Shown here piece by piece: positions 24,640-34,773 of a stretch of DNA of 64,000 nucleotides; position 1 is the stretch's first letter, and each line of letters opens with the position of its first letter. The position numbers were made by a program, and so were the translations under genes. The notes beneath the pieces are model-generated. The model did not search any database. It had not been told where the DNA came from and saw only the letters and a program-made list of their open reading frames with translations. The stretch is from Manis javanica (lineage: Eukaryota; Chordata; Mammalia; Pholidota; Manidae), in NCBI RefSeq assembly GCF_040802235.1, contig NC_133169.1, forward strand, positions 44,647,034 to 44,711,033, in the 5' to 3' direction.

Positions 24640-25690
24640 TGGGTTATTTTAACTTTTAATAATCAACTTTATTGAGATATGAATTACATCAAACAAAATG
24701 CAAGCATTTTACATGCTGTTGGATGAATTTCAACAAACGTGCTTATCCGCTTAGCCACCATGTCATTCAAGATACAGCACATGTGCATCCCAGGAGCTCC
24801 CTGGTTCCCTTCGCATTAAAATCACAGGCCAGCATCCGCTCTGCTCCCCAGGCCCAGAGACATGCTGATATGCTTTCAGTCACTATTGATTAGTCTTACC
24901 TATTCTAGAATTTTTACATAAATAAAACAGGATATAACATTTTGTGTCTGGATTCTTTCACTCAGGTTAAGCATATTGTTGGGTGTAACAGTTGCTCATC
25001 CCTTTCTGCAGACTTCTGTGTTGTACCCAGTATTGGACCATTATGAATAAAGTTGCTATAAACATATTTACAAGTTTTTGTGCAGTCATATGTTGTCATT
25101 ACTTTTGAATAAATTAGTAGGAGTTAAATGATCATATTAATAGAAGTTAAATTTATCTAAGAAACTGTCAGGTTCTTTTTGAAAGTAGTTATAAAATTTG
25201 ATACTCACTAGCAATTCATGAGAATTAAATTGTTCAGCATCACTGGCAACACTAAATATTGTGAAACTTTTAACAAGTAATCTTCCCAAGGAGTGTGTAG
25301 TGGTATCTCACTGTAGTTTGATTTTCATTTTTCATATAACTTGCTATGTCAATCACTTTTTCATATGTTTATTTACCTTTCACATATCTTCCTCTGTAGT
25401 CTCTGTTTCAGTGTTTTCACAGTTTTTAATGGATTATTTACATTCTTATGATTGAATTATCAGCAATAGTTTCTCAAAATATTTCTCAGTAAAAGTATTT
25501 CATCCCATGTATGTGCTGGAAATATTTCCTCCATGTGTGTGTGACTTGTTTTCTTATTGTTTTAACATATTCTTTCAAAAAGTATGTTTTATTAATTTTG
25601 ATGAAACTTCATGCATCATTTACCATTTTTATCTTTTTTTTCCATTGATCATTTTTTATCTTTCATGATTAGTGTTACTAAGCCCTAAAA
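24640..25690 (-). mobile_element. Old L1M-type fragment, minus orientation
   Basis: Plus-strand text such as TTATTGAGATATGAATTACAT, CTATTCTAGAATTTTTACAT, TTTTGTGTCTGG...TTTCACTCAGG and GCTATAAACATATTTACAAG is the reverse complement of old L1M sequence, in the same order. The copy is diverged and non-coding. Confidence 0.6.
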
Positions 25691-27045
25691 AGTATTCGGC
25701 CAATAAATAAATGGTGTTGTGAAATCTGCACTACATGCAAAGAACAAAGCTTGACAACTTACAACATATACAAAAATAAACTTAAAACGATTGAAGACAT
25801 AAGTGTAAGAACAGAAATTATAAAACTCCTTAAAGAAAACATAGGGAATAAACTCTTGGACATGAGGCTTAGCAATTTTGGTGGGGGTCTGTTGACACAG
25901 GCAAGGTCAACAAAAGCAAAAATAAACAAGTGACACTATATCAAACTAAAAAGCTTCTGCATAGCAAAGGGAACCAACAAAATGAAAAGGCAACCTAGTG
26001 AACGGGAAAATATATTTGCAAATGATATAAGTGATAAGGGGTGAATATCCAAAATATATAAAGAACTCATACAGATCTACAACAAAAAAACAATCTGATT
26101 ACAAAATAGAACCTAAAAAGACATTTTTTCAAAGAAGAGATGCAGATGCTCAATATCACTAATCATCAGGGAAATGCAAATCAAACCACGATAAGGTATT
26201 ACCTCATACCTGTCAGAATTTTTTTTATCAAAAAGACAACAAATAACAAGTATTGGTGAGGATGTGAGGAAAAGGGAACTCCTTTGTCCTATATTAGTTG
26301 GTACAGCCACTATGGAAAACAGTAGAGAGATTCCTGAAAAAATTAAAAACAGAAATACCACATGACCCACAGTTTCTCTTCTGGGAATTTCCCTAAGGAA
26401 TATAAAAACACTAATTTAAAAAGATTTATGCTTTCCTATGGTCATTGCAGAATTATTTACAATAGCTAAAATATGGAAGCAATCTAAGTGCCCACTGATG
26501 GATGAATGGATAAAGCAGATGTGGTGTGTGTGTGTGTGTGTGCATACACACACAAATACATGCAATGAAATATTACTCGACCATAAAAAATGAAATCTTG
26601 TTATTTGTCACAACAACATAGATGAATGTAGAGGACATTATGCTAAGTGAAATAAATCAGAAAAAGACAAATATTGTATGATTTCACTTATATGTGGAAT
26701 CTAAAAATAAAACAAATGAACAAACCGAAGAGAAATTCATAGATACAGACAACAATCTGGTAATTGTCAGAGGGGAGGGAGGTGGGGGCATTGGTTGAAC
26801 AGGTGAAGAGGATAAAGAGGTACAAACTTCCCTTCCCATTGTAGAATAAGTAAGTCATGGGATTAGGAAGTACATCCTAGGGAATATAGTCAATAATACT
26901 GTAATAACTTTGTCTGGTGACAGGTGGTAACTATACTTATTGTAGTGAGCATTTTGAATTGTATTTAATAGTCAAATCACTATGTGGTACATCAGAAACC
27001 AATATGGCATGTAAACTATGCTTCAAGTAAAAAAATAGTAATAAA
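25690..27045 (+). mobile_element. LINE-1 3' part (ORF2 C terminus and 3' UTR)
   Basis: The frame at 25751-25933 and its continuation encode the C-terminal region of ORF2p (short match: YNIYKNKLKTIEDISVRTE; later IAKGTNKMKRQPSERENIF). Stops follow at about 25931 and 26041. From about 26640 the 3' UTR runs to an A-rich end at about 27027-27045. A (TG)n-(CA)n microsatellite lies inside at about 26523-26555. The 3' UTR resembles that of the L1 at 13.6-17 kb, suggesting related subfamilies. Confidence 0.75.
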
Positions 27046-28365
27046 GTAAGACACTTACATCTTCCTTATGCACAGTCTTTTACAGTGGCGACTGGTATAG
27101 GATGAAAAATTTGAGATATGCAAAATAATCACCGAAGGGGGGAAAATTCATTACCAAAGCAACAAATCTTTGTATGTCATATTAGAATAATTAGAACAAA
27201 GTTGAAACAAAAAAAAACACTTTGCCTAAAGTTCTAAAATACTTTTTCCATGTTTTCTCCCATTCATTTTGTTATAGATATAATATTTTATAAAATTAAA
27301 CCTACTTTTCCTCTGATGTAGCTACCTTATTAGAATCTGCCTTGCTTAAAATGCTGTTCTCTCAGGATTAGATTAGAATAAATTAAGACTTCCATGTCTG
27401 ATCCATGCTCTCAAAAGTTGTATAAATATTTTAGTTAGATACAGGAAGCTTTGCTGTGAAGAATGTTTCCAAATACATCTGCGGATCACTGGAAACTGGG
27501 CTCTCAATTTATTCATAAACGACAATCATGCTGAAAAATCCATGGTTATTCAATGTCCCTGTATTTTTCCTTAAAAGATTGAATTATAACTTTCTAAAAA
27601 GGGCAGGAGACATAAGTGAGATTATTAATAGCTCATGGTGTTGATATCTGATTAACATGAAACAGACTCAACCTTTTATTACTTCCAAGTGCTTTATTGC
27701 GTTAAATTGCTAGTCATGGTCAATTTGGTGTATATTGTCTATTTTAGTTTTGCATGTTTCCTTCGGGGCAATGTCCAGAGGGTGAATAACTGAGGAGAGA
27801 ATGAGACTGCAGCCTCCCACCCATGAGCACACTTTTCACTGGGGAGTTTGAACTTTCCCCGCATCTGTTTAGATTCTTTGTAAGCATAGCTGACAGAACA
27901 GCAGAACATTCCTGGGATGCCATTTACTTGGCAAGGAGCTGCTACAGGCAGTGTCTTTTCAACCGCACGTCAGAAGCGTTCACGTGGGAAGGCGTGGCGC
28001 CCATAGCGGGACTCCTGGGCCACAGCGCTTCTGTGCAGAGTGACGGGTGAGACCAGCTGTGGTGGTGCAGCGTCTGAATATGAATTTTTTAATCTAATGT
28101 AAATCCAATGTAAAGGCTTTCCAAATAAGTTAACTTACATTTTTATTCCACGGCTAAGAAATGAATGCTAGCTATTCTTTAGGACTTACGGTTTATATTT
28201 GAATTTATGTATTTCTTTTCAAAGTTATGTATGTGTGTGTGCATCACATACATAAATGTATGTATATAGAGAGATTTAAAAAGAAATTAGAATGGTGAAT
28301 CTGGGAAGGATAAAAAGCTGAAAGGGTTTTCATGATAACGGCTCCTTCTTACTATTCCCAAGTCG
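27046..28365. other. Intergenic DNA without recognised feature
   Basis: AT-rich, becoming GC-richer from about 27780. A plus frame at 27823-28050 lacks recognisable motifs. A short (TG)n/ATGTA-rich run sits near 28225-28265. Confidence 0.4.
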
Positions 28366-28607
28366 CATGTCCTGGGTACCATGTGAGTCAGCGTGTGCGC
28401 GGTATGAGGTTCCTTACTTGTATTGTCGGGCTGTCTTCCCAGACACACTCTCTATGTTAACGTGTCACTATCACGGACCCCGACCCCGCGATGCCTGCCG
28501 TGGTCACCGGCGCAGAGCCCTTTTCCTCCCCCGAGAAGGGCTGTCTGGCCGGGACTGACGGTTGTCATGCTGCGGTCGCTGCTGCAGGGAGACGAGCCCG
28601 GGACAGG
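28366..28607 (+). repeat. 242-bp direct repeat, copy 1
   Basis: Matches 29417-29658 with three mismatches by hand alignment. The repeat holds TGTCCTGGG near its start and CCCGGGACA near its end, which are inverted complements with one mismatch. It is CpG-rich. No transposon or LTR family was recognised, and no target duplication brackets the pair. Confidence 0.85.
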
Positions 28608-29205
28608 GCGGGGGCCCGGGAGGGCCGCGGGGACAGCACCGCCGCGGCGACGCCTCGGGGCCCGGCCGGCGCGGGGACCGCCCGGACAGCAGAGGTCGCG
28701 GTCCTGCGAGCACGGCCGTCGTCAGCCTCCGGGTGCGCGTCTTCGTCGGCCCTCCAGGCGGCGCAGGGCCCGAGCAGGAAGTCCCAGGGCGCACCGCCCA
28801 CCCGCGCCTGCCGTCTGCGGCCAGGGGCTCCGGGGGCCCGGGGGCCGCTCCTGTCCCGCGGGAAAGAAGCCCCCCGACCGCGACACACCGTCATCAGATC
28901 CGCGGGGGTCCGTCAGACGGGACACTCCTCCGGACGGAGGACAGGGGCTGCATGACCGCAGGCGGCCCCGACTCCGGGGGCTTCCGGCCTTGTCCAAACT
29001 CCCCCCGATCCCCGGGCGGCCTTCGGGGGCCTGCGCGCGGCTGTGCGGCGGCCCAGGGGACGGAAGGGCTCCGCAGAGGCAGCGCCGCGGGCGTCGGCGC
29101 GGGCGGGAGCGGCCCCGGGCCGCGGGGAGTCTGCTGCGTAGCGGGGGGCTGCGGGGCGGCCGCCATCTGGGTCCCCTTCACATGGAAGGGTGAGAAGGTC
29201 CGCCC
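28480..29205. promoter_or_regulatory. GC-rich CpG island
   Basis: About 700 bp of dense G+C with very many CpG dinucleotides, in strong contrast to AT-rich flanks on both sides. GGGGCGGG-like boxes and a GGCCGCCATCTGGG motif (YY1-like) lie near 29155-29172. Undecayed CpGs suggest that the DNA is unmethylated in the germ line or arrived recently. Several long overlapping frames exist on both strands (for example 28423-29193 and 28562-29275), but they are alanine-, arginine-, glycine- and proline-rich as any GC-rich stretch gives, and carry no domain. It could be a promoter or first exon of an unrecognised transcript. Confidence 0.6.
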
Positions 29206-29416
29206 AGGCCATTTTCTCCCCTTTTTACGTCAGCCATGTAAGGAGTGCTATTTCCATATTTCCTGGGGGTCCTAAAATTGGATTTCCTTTTGTTTTAACA
29301 TAAGTACATACACAGATCTCAGTTTATTTTAATAAGAAAATACATGTGAAACATGCAAATACTGTCCTTGTCACATAATAGAAATGCATCTTCTACTATA
29401 TACTATCAGTATCCTA

Positions 29417-29658
29417 CATGTCCTGGGTACCATGTGAGTCAGCGTGTGCGCGGTATGAGGTTGCTTACTTGTATTGTCCGGCTGTCTTCCCAGACACACT
29501 CTCTATGTTAACGTGTCACTATCACGGACCCCGACCCCGCGATGCCTGCCGTGGTCACCGGCGCAGAGCCCTTTTCCTTCCCCGAGAAGGGCTGTCTGGC
29601 CGGGACTGACGGTTGTCATGCTGCGGTCGCTGCTGCAGGGAGACGAGCCCGGGACAGG
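29417..29658 (+). repeat. 242-bp direct repeat, copy 2
   Basis: Second copy, 1,051 bp downstream of the first and in the same orientation. It is preceded by AT-rich DNA and followed by CTGACGGTAAAATTTT, so only the 242 bp are duplicated, not the island between them. Confidence 0.85.
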
Positions 29659-30029
29659 CCTGACGGTAAAATTTTTAATACGGAATATTTATTACCAAGC
29701 CCCACCTCAAGATCTGTGTCCCAGCACCTCGAACAGCGCCAGGTCCACGGAAGGCACCTTCTAATAGTGTCTACATGGGTTTTATTTCTCCATGCTTTTC
29801 CTATGTTTCCATTTGTCTTTTTCTTTCTTCATAACTTCCGTGTCTGTTCAAGGCACTTCTTGTGAGACTGTCCAATAAGTAGTGGAGAGATAAGATATTT
29901 CAAAGGGAAATAGATGCTAAATCACAAGAATGAACAAAGGAAAATACATTCTCATGGACTGGATGTACTTGTATGGGAAAACAAGTGTCTTCCACTTTAC
30001 AGCTGAGGGAATAGCGATGGTTCTTGTTT
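29659..30029. other. Intergenic DNA without recognised feature
   Basis: Nothing recognisable between the second repeat copy and the solitary LTR. Confidence 0.4.
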
Positions 30030-30455
30030 TGTAAAGGAATGCAGGAAACACCCTAGAGCGAGAGCCACCCAGTTTCAATAGAAAATACTCGAGGCTAACA
30101 TTCCTAAACCCTGCCCTAAGCTAGATAACTAGGAGTGGGTGACCCCCTGGGGACGAAACTCGTGATAAGTCATTAAGGATTGCTTGTGCAAAGGTCAGGC
30201 AAGCTGCGTGTCCCCGTTTCAATTTTATTGTCTAAAGTATGGGATGTGTCTTAAATTCATTGGTTGTGGTAATGTGTGGGCTTCAGTGCAACGACTGTGA
30301 AAATCCTATATAATCTATACCTAAAGAGCGGCAGCTCGGACTCTACCTGCATGTCAGGGGAGGTGCTGTCGGCCCCAGCTAGCTGGCTGAATAAAGACTT
30401 TGCTTGGATTTACATCTCCGTGCCAGTGCGGTTTGTTCTCTGGAGAGGCCTCGGA
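30030..30455 (+). repeat. Solitary LTR of the provirus C family (3' end missing)
   Basis: Starts TGTAAAGGAATGC like the LTR at 57086 and follows it almost base for base through U3, the CTATATAATC promoter box, the AATAAA signal and most of U5. It stops at CTCGGA, about 20 bp short of the expected CTAACA end. It keeps a short segment (around 30279-30297) that the LTR at 57086 has lost, so it is not a copy of that particular LTR. No internal retroviral sequence is attached, which fits LTR-LTR recombination or a 3'-truncated remnant. Confidence 0.88.
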
Positions 30456-31905
30456 TCTATTGGTTTCAGTATTATCCATTACTATAATCTTTTATTGCAG
30501 TTGCTAGAATACATAAGAAGTAACTGATATTTCACTTTAAGCCTTTCATTTTTCCCCATTAATGGGTTAGCAAGATGGCAAACCATTAAATCTAATGTGA
30601 CAAAATTAGTCAAACATTAGAATAACCAAAAAATGACTCTAACTACTTTCCTTGCCCCAGTACTAGAAAACTTATTTTCTAAATTGAATAAAGTCAATAT
30701 AAAACTTTTAAATATGCTGAGATATTGAATCATAAGAGAAACATTCAGAACATGGACATTATAGTTATTTTAAGAGGGAGACTGGTTTTTAGTAGGTGTT
30801 CACATTTTAATGAACAAAAACTTCTAAGTCTTGTGAGTTGTATACGGAAATGTGCATCCATCTGTGCACGTGTGTGCTGTAGGAGGGTGGTGGGCTCATG
30901 ATTTCCTGGGAGGCTGAGGAGGTGGACACTGGAGAGGTGGGTGAGGGATGACCCCACTAATGCTTTTCTCCCCTTTTGGTCCCAGGCAACGGTGATTACG
31001 TCCATATATAAAAAGTTACATTTTTTGTAATTAACCTTATTTTCAGCACAACTTAAAATCAGAATGAAACTGAGTGCCTAGAAGTATTGGTGAAAAGTAA
31101 GTAGAAGGATATTTCTCCAGGCCATATATCCTTCCCGAGCCTCAATGGCATTACAAAAAATGTGCAATAGCAGGAGCAATGCTGTTTTTAGAAAGCAGCA
31201 TTCCATCAGCTACTGCGAGAAGGGAGGGAAAAAGTCTTCAGCTTTAAATCCTGTAAGTATCAGCAACTTCTTTTTTCCAACAGTTATATATTCATTTAGG
31301 GGATATTTATAAACCATACATTTTGTTTGGTGTTTTGTGTGTGTTAATTAAACCAAGAACAATTTTAAAAAGTGATACAGATAGGTGGATACAAATAAAC
31401 TGATAGGTAGCTACTAGTCTATATGCATAGAATAAAGCATGCAAACTGGATAGCATAAATAATTAAATGATTTTAAAATGGAGCTTGTTTTTTCATTATA
31501 GATTAATCTATTTACAAAATCAGGGTTATAATATCCTAAGGAACCACCAATAGCATTATATATAAAGATCTACAATTCCACACTACCAGACAAATATCTT
31601 GGGTAGCACAGAAACTGATTTTTTAAATAATATCTTAGATTAATGTTTTTTGATATCAACAGATTTATTTAGACTAAAAGGAAAGGTGTGTAGAAATCCA
31701 AAACAAAGTAGGAATTAATGTTGATATACCCAGAAATCTATTTAAAAGTCTGGTTAGGAAGACCTAAAATCTATTAATCTTTTATATTAATAAATCATGA
31801 ATTATATATATGTGTGTGTATTTGTGTGTGCACATACATATAGTTGTTACACCACAAGAGGTATGGTACTTAAAGATTACTCAGATAATTATTTGTGTAT
31901 TAATG
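30456..31905. other. AT-rich intergenic DNA
   Basis: No gene was recognised. A short TATATATGTGTGTG tract lies at about 31804-31832. Confidence 0.4.
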
Positions 31906-31910
31906 GTTTC
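31906..31910 (+). repeat. Target-site duplication, left (provirus A)
   Basis: GTTTC here and at 38736-38740, directly outside the LTR termini. Confidence 0.85.
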
Positions 31911-32159
31911 TGAAGGGCCCCCACCAGTAAGATGGTAAAATTCCGGCTTCTCTTCGGGATCCTCGGTTCCTGCCGGCGCCACCTGAAGCCCAATCACCTC
32001 TCACCCCCCTCCCAATCCCAGCACCTAGCCAACAGCCAACAGCCCCATAAAAGTGACACCTCAATCAGCTCATGCCCCTTTCTATATAACCCAGCACCTT
32101 TCCCTAATAAAGCAGAATTCTCCAGTGAATTGCTGCTGTGTGTCGCTCCTTTCCTTTCA
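31911..32159 (+). repeat. 5' LTR of provirus A
   Basis: 249 bp, TGAAGGG...TTTCA. A TATATAA-like box lies at about 32080-32086 and CCTAATAAA at about 32103-32111 serves as polyadenylation signal. Very pyrimidine-rich in U3. Confidence 0.92.
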
Positions 32160-32160
32160 T

Positions 32161-32178
32161 TGGTGCCAAAACCCGGGA
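32161..32178 (+). other. Primer binding site, tRNA-Phe type
   Basis: TGGTGCCAAAACCCGGGA matches the 3' end of tRNA-Phe except for one A where the complement of the tRNA has G (a CpG-type change). It starts two bases after the LTR end. Confidence 0.85.
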
Positions 32179-33291
32179 GACGGGACACCCCAACTGGGCC
32201 CCGTCTTCCCCCCGACACCAGCAGCAGCTTGTCCTTGTCCACTTTTTCCGGCGCTGGCTCATCATACTCACCACTCCTCTCTGGCCTTTAGGTAAGTTTT
32301 CCCCCGGAGTGGGCCACTCTTCTCTGAGCTATCGCAGTGCCATTGACCGTGATCATCCAGCAAGGCCCTGACGCTCGGGGATGAGGAGGGAACTCTCCCC
32401 GCCTCGGGCCTTCATGGCTGCAGCAGGCCCTCAGGCCCCTCCTCCAACAGCCATAAACGAGGTGACTCCTTTGCAGATGAGAACGCTCCCTTCCCCCCCC
32501 CTTCTGTTCCATCCGCCAAAATCTGTTCTGTCTGCTGAAAATTCCTAGCACTAGGTACCTCGTGACTCCGGCACACTGCCTTCTTAGGGAAGTCTGGGTG
32601 ACAACCCACACTTCCTAAGAAATTCCAACTCGTATACGAGTTTCCGCAGACCACCAAGGATCATCGGGGATGCCCTTTGTCTCCTTGCAGTCTGCTTCCA
32701 GTCTGAGGATCTCCGTTCGTCTTCCCCTGTTTGTCTCCTTCTCTGTCCTTTAGCCATGGGAGCCTCCTCATCCCTCCCTGAAAGTTCTCCTCTTGAATGC
32801 CTGCTTAAGCATCTGGCTACCCTCTCCCTGACGCCTGATATAAAACCAAAACTCTGTAAATATTGCTCCCAAGATTGGCCGACATACCCCCTACACAATA
32901 ACAACCAATGGCCTGCAGAGGGAACTCTTGATCCTAACATCACTCGCGATCTTTTTAACTACTGCCAGCACCTGAAAAAGTGGAAGGAGATTCCCTATAT
33001 CCAAGCTTTCCGCCTCCTCCTCCCCCCGCCCCCTCCCAAGTTCTCCTAGCCTTCAAGCTGCTGCCCCCACAGAAGCCTCCCGTTCACTCCGCCTTCTTCT
33101 CCTACAACAGCCCTTCTCCCTTCCTCCCCCACCATCTCCTCCCCCATCTCACCTCCTCCGCATTCGTCCCCCGCAGATTAAGCCTGAGCCTTTCAGCCCC
33201 CCCTTTAACTAGGTCCCAGGGGCCTCCTCTGTCTTTGCCCTCATCACCTGTTTCTCCCCTGTTAAGGACCGCCTTTGTCTTCTCACATCTT

Positions 33292-33776
33292 TGTAGGGAG
33301 AATGGGAAAGCATCTTCCCCCATGTCTGAACACAGCATGGGAAAGCACAAGCTAGAGAAAAACCGGTGCAGTCCTTAGAAGTTATCTGTCCACAAAAACA
33401 TATCTTGTCCTCTAAGATGAGCCAAGACTCCTCACTCTGAAAATAGGGAGACCTTGAAGATGTCTAGAAACACCGCCCCTGCTTCTAGCTATGCCCTTCC
33501 CCCACTTGCCGATGTGGCAGGAATGGAGAACAAAGAACATTCTGTTTACACATTCCATAAGCAATTAACTGGAGCCGTGCTCTAGCTCAGTTAGTAGAGC
33601 ATGAGACTCTTAACCTCAGAGTCATGAGTTCAAGCCCAACTAGAGCGGCAGAGGCAAGCAGCTGGGCTGCTAGCTGGCGACACGTGGGCCCGATTCTATC
33701 TTTATTTTCTTTGCCCCCCTTCCGCACTTCAGGAGGATATTGACTAGGCGTGGCTAGACTGCGTCACTCCCCCACA
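33292..33776. repeat. LTR-like block inserted in provirus A gag
   Basis: This 485-bp stretch has no gag character although gag-like sequence lies on both sides. Its ends, TGTAGGGAG and CTCCCCCACA, are near-perfect inverted complements beginning TG and ending CA, as LTR ends are. No convincing target duplication was found, and AATAAA occurs only on the minus strand (TTTATT near 33701), so orientation is open. It contains a tRNA-Lys-like segment. It is probably a solitary LTR of another ERV class that landed in the provirus. Confidence 0.5.
33576..33648 (+). other. Degenerate tRNA-Lys(CTT)-like sequence
   Basis: The tRNA-Lys order is preserved over 73 bases. The D stem GCTC/GAGC is perfect, the anticodon stem has one mismatch, and the loop CTCTTAA places anticodon CTT at 33609-33611. 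Box A (TAGCTCAGTTAG) and box B (GTTCAAGCC) are both good. The acceptor stem has two mismatches and a G-T wobble, and the T stem has three mismatches, so a functional tRNA is unlikely. No CCA or oligo-T terminator follows at once. It is either a tRNA-derived SINE head or part of the surrounding LTR-like block. Confidence 0.7.
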
Positions 33777-34773
33777 GACTGAGCCAGAACCCTTCAGTCC
33801 CCATCAGAATTGGTACCGAGAGCCTTCCAAAATTATCGCCCCCCTCCAGGAGGTAGCAGGATCCGAAGGCATCGTGCGCGTTCACGTCCCTTTCTCCTTA
33901 GGAGATTTACCCCAACTAGAGAAATGCCTAAGTTCCTTTTCCACTGATCCCACGACATACATCAGGGAATTTCAATGGACCCTCCAGTCTTACAGCCTCA
34001 CACATCATGACATTTTCATGCTCCTGGCCAATACTCTCCTCCCTGAAGAGCGTAGACGAATTTGGGACTTCGCCCAAACGCATGCTACCGAAACCCACAG
34101 GACTAACCCCACCTATCCCCCTGGCCCCACTGCTGTCCCCTAACAAGACCCACACTGAGATTATAACACTGCCATGGGTCTCTGCTCTCGAGATATTTTT
34201 GCCTCCTGCTTAATAGCAGGTATGAAAAAGGCAGCTCGTAAAGTAGTTAATTTTCAAACGCTCCAAGACATAATTCAAAAGAGAGACGAAAACCCCTCCA
34301 AATTCTTAGACTCACTCAAGCCCTATTACAGTATACCAGCCTGGACCCAGAAACACCTGAAGGAAGACATGTCCTTATGACATACTTCCTAGCTCAAAGC
34401 TACCCTGACATTAAAGCTAAACTCAAAAAGTTAGAACAGGGCCCCGCTACCCCACAGACTGAGTGGCCTTTAAAGTCTTCCATAACCGGGTGGAGGAGAA
34501 AGAACACCGTAAACAAAAGGCTGATCAGGCCAATTTTCAGATATTGGCCCAGCTGATAAAACCACAACCTGGGCGCCCCTCTACAAACAAGCCCCCCCCC
34601 CCGGAGCTTGCTTCAAGTGCAGAAAAGACGGACATTGGTCAAGGGCATGCCCCTCCCCCAGATCTCCTACCACCCCATGCTCCAGATGCCACAAAAAGGG
34701 CCACTGGGGGTCTTATTGCCCAACTACCCGAAGGGGAAGCTGGACGAACAACCCCCATCCTAAGCCCGCTGCA

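Larger units (their letters stand above)
32756..34773 (+). pseudogene. gag: Provirus A gag remnant (interrupted)
   Basis: Gag is the structural polyprotein (matrix, capsid, nucleocapsid). The frame opens at ATG 32756 with MGASSS, a glycine-2 myristoylation-type start. It runs 97 codons into a proline-rich stretch, then shifts frame. An LTR-like block (33292-33776) splits the gene. Capsid-like sequence resumes at about 33874 (FSLGDLPQLEKCLSSFSTD...) and is broken again. Two CCHC zinc knuckles of nucleocapsid sit at 34609-34650 (C-X2-C-X4-H-X4-C) and 34678-34719. The knuckle frame continues into protease without a stop in this copy. Several frameshifts and stops make it non-functional. Confidence 0.85.

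Noticed and set aside
28423..29275. Long overlapping open frames on both strands of the CpG island (up to 256 codons)
   Set aside because: Stop codons are rare in any GC-rich DNA. The products are Ala/Arg/Gly/Pro-rich with no domain, and the frames overlap on both strands.
28366..29658. A complete small LTR retrotransposon (LTR-cargo-LTR)
   Set aside because: There is no primer site after copy 1, no polypurine tract before copy 2 and no target duplication outside the pair. Kept only as an open possibility in the findings.
32980..33378. Separate proline- and serine-rich protein in provirus A
   Set aside because: It is the gag proline-rich region read in a shifted frame that runs into the foreign LTR-like block.
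33576..33648. A functional tRNA-Lys gene
   Set aside because: The T stem has three mismatches and the acceptor two, and there is no clear terminator, so a folded, charged tRNA is unlikely.
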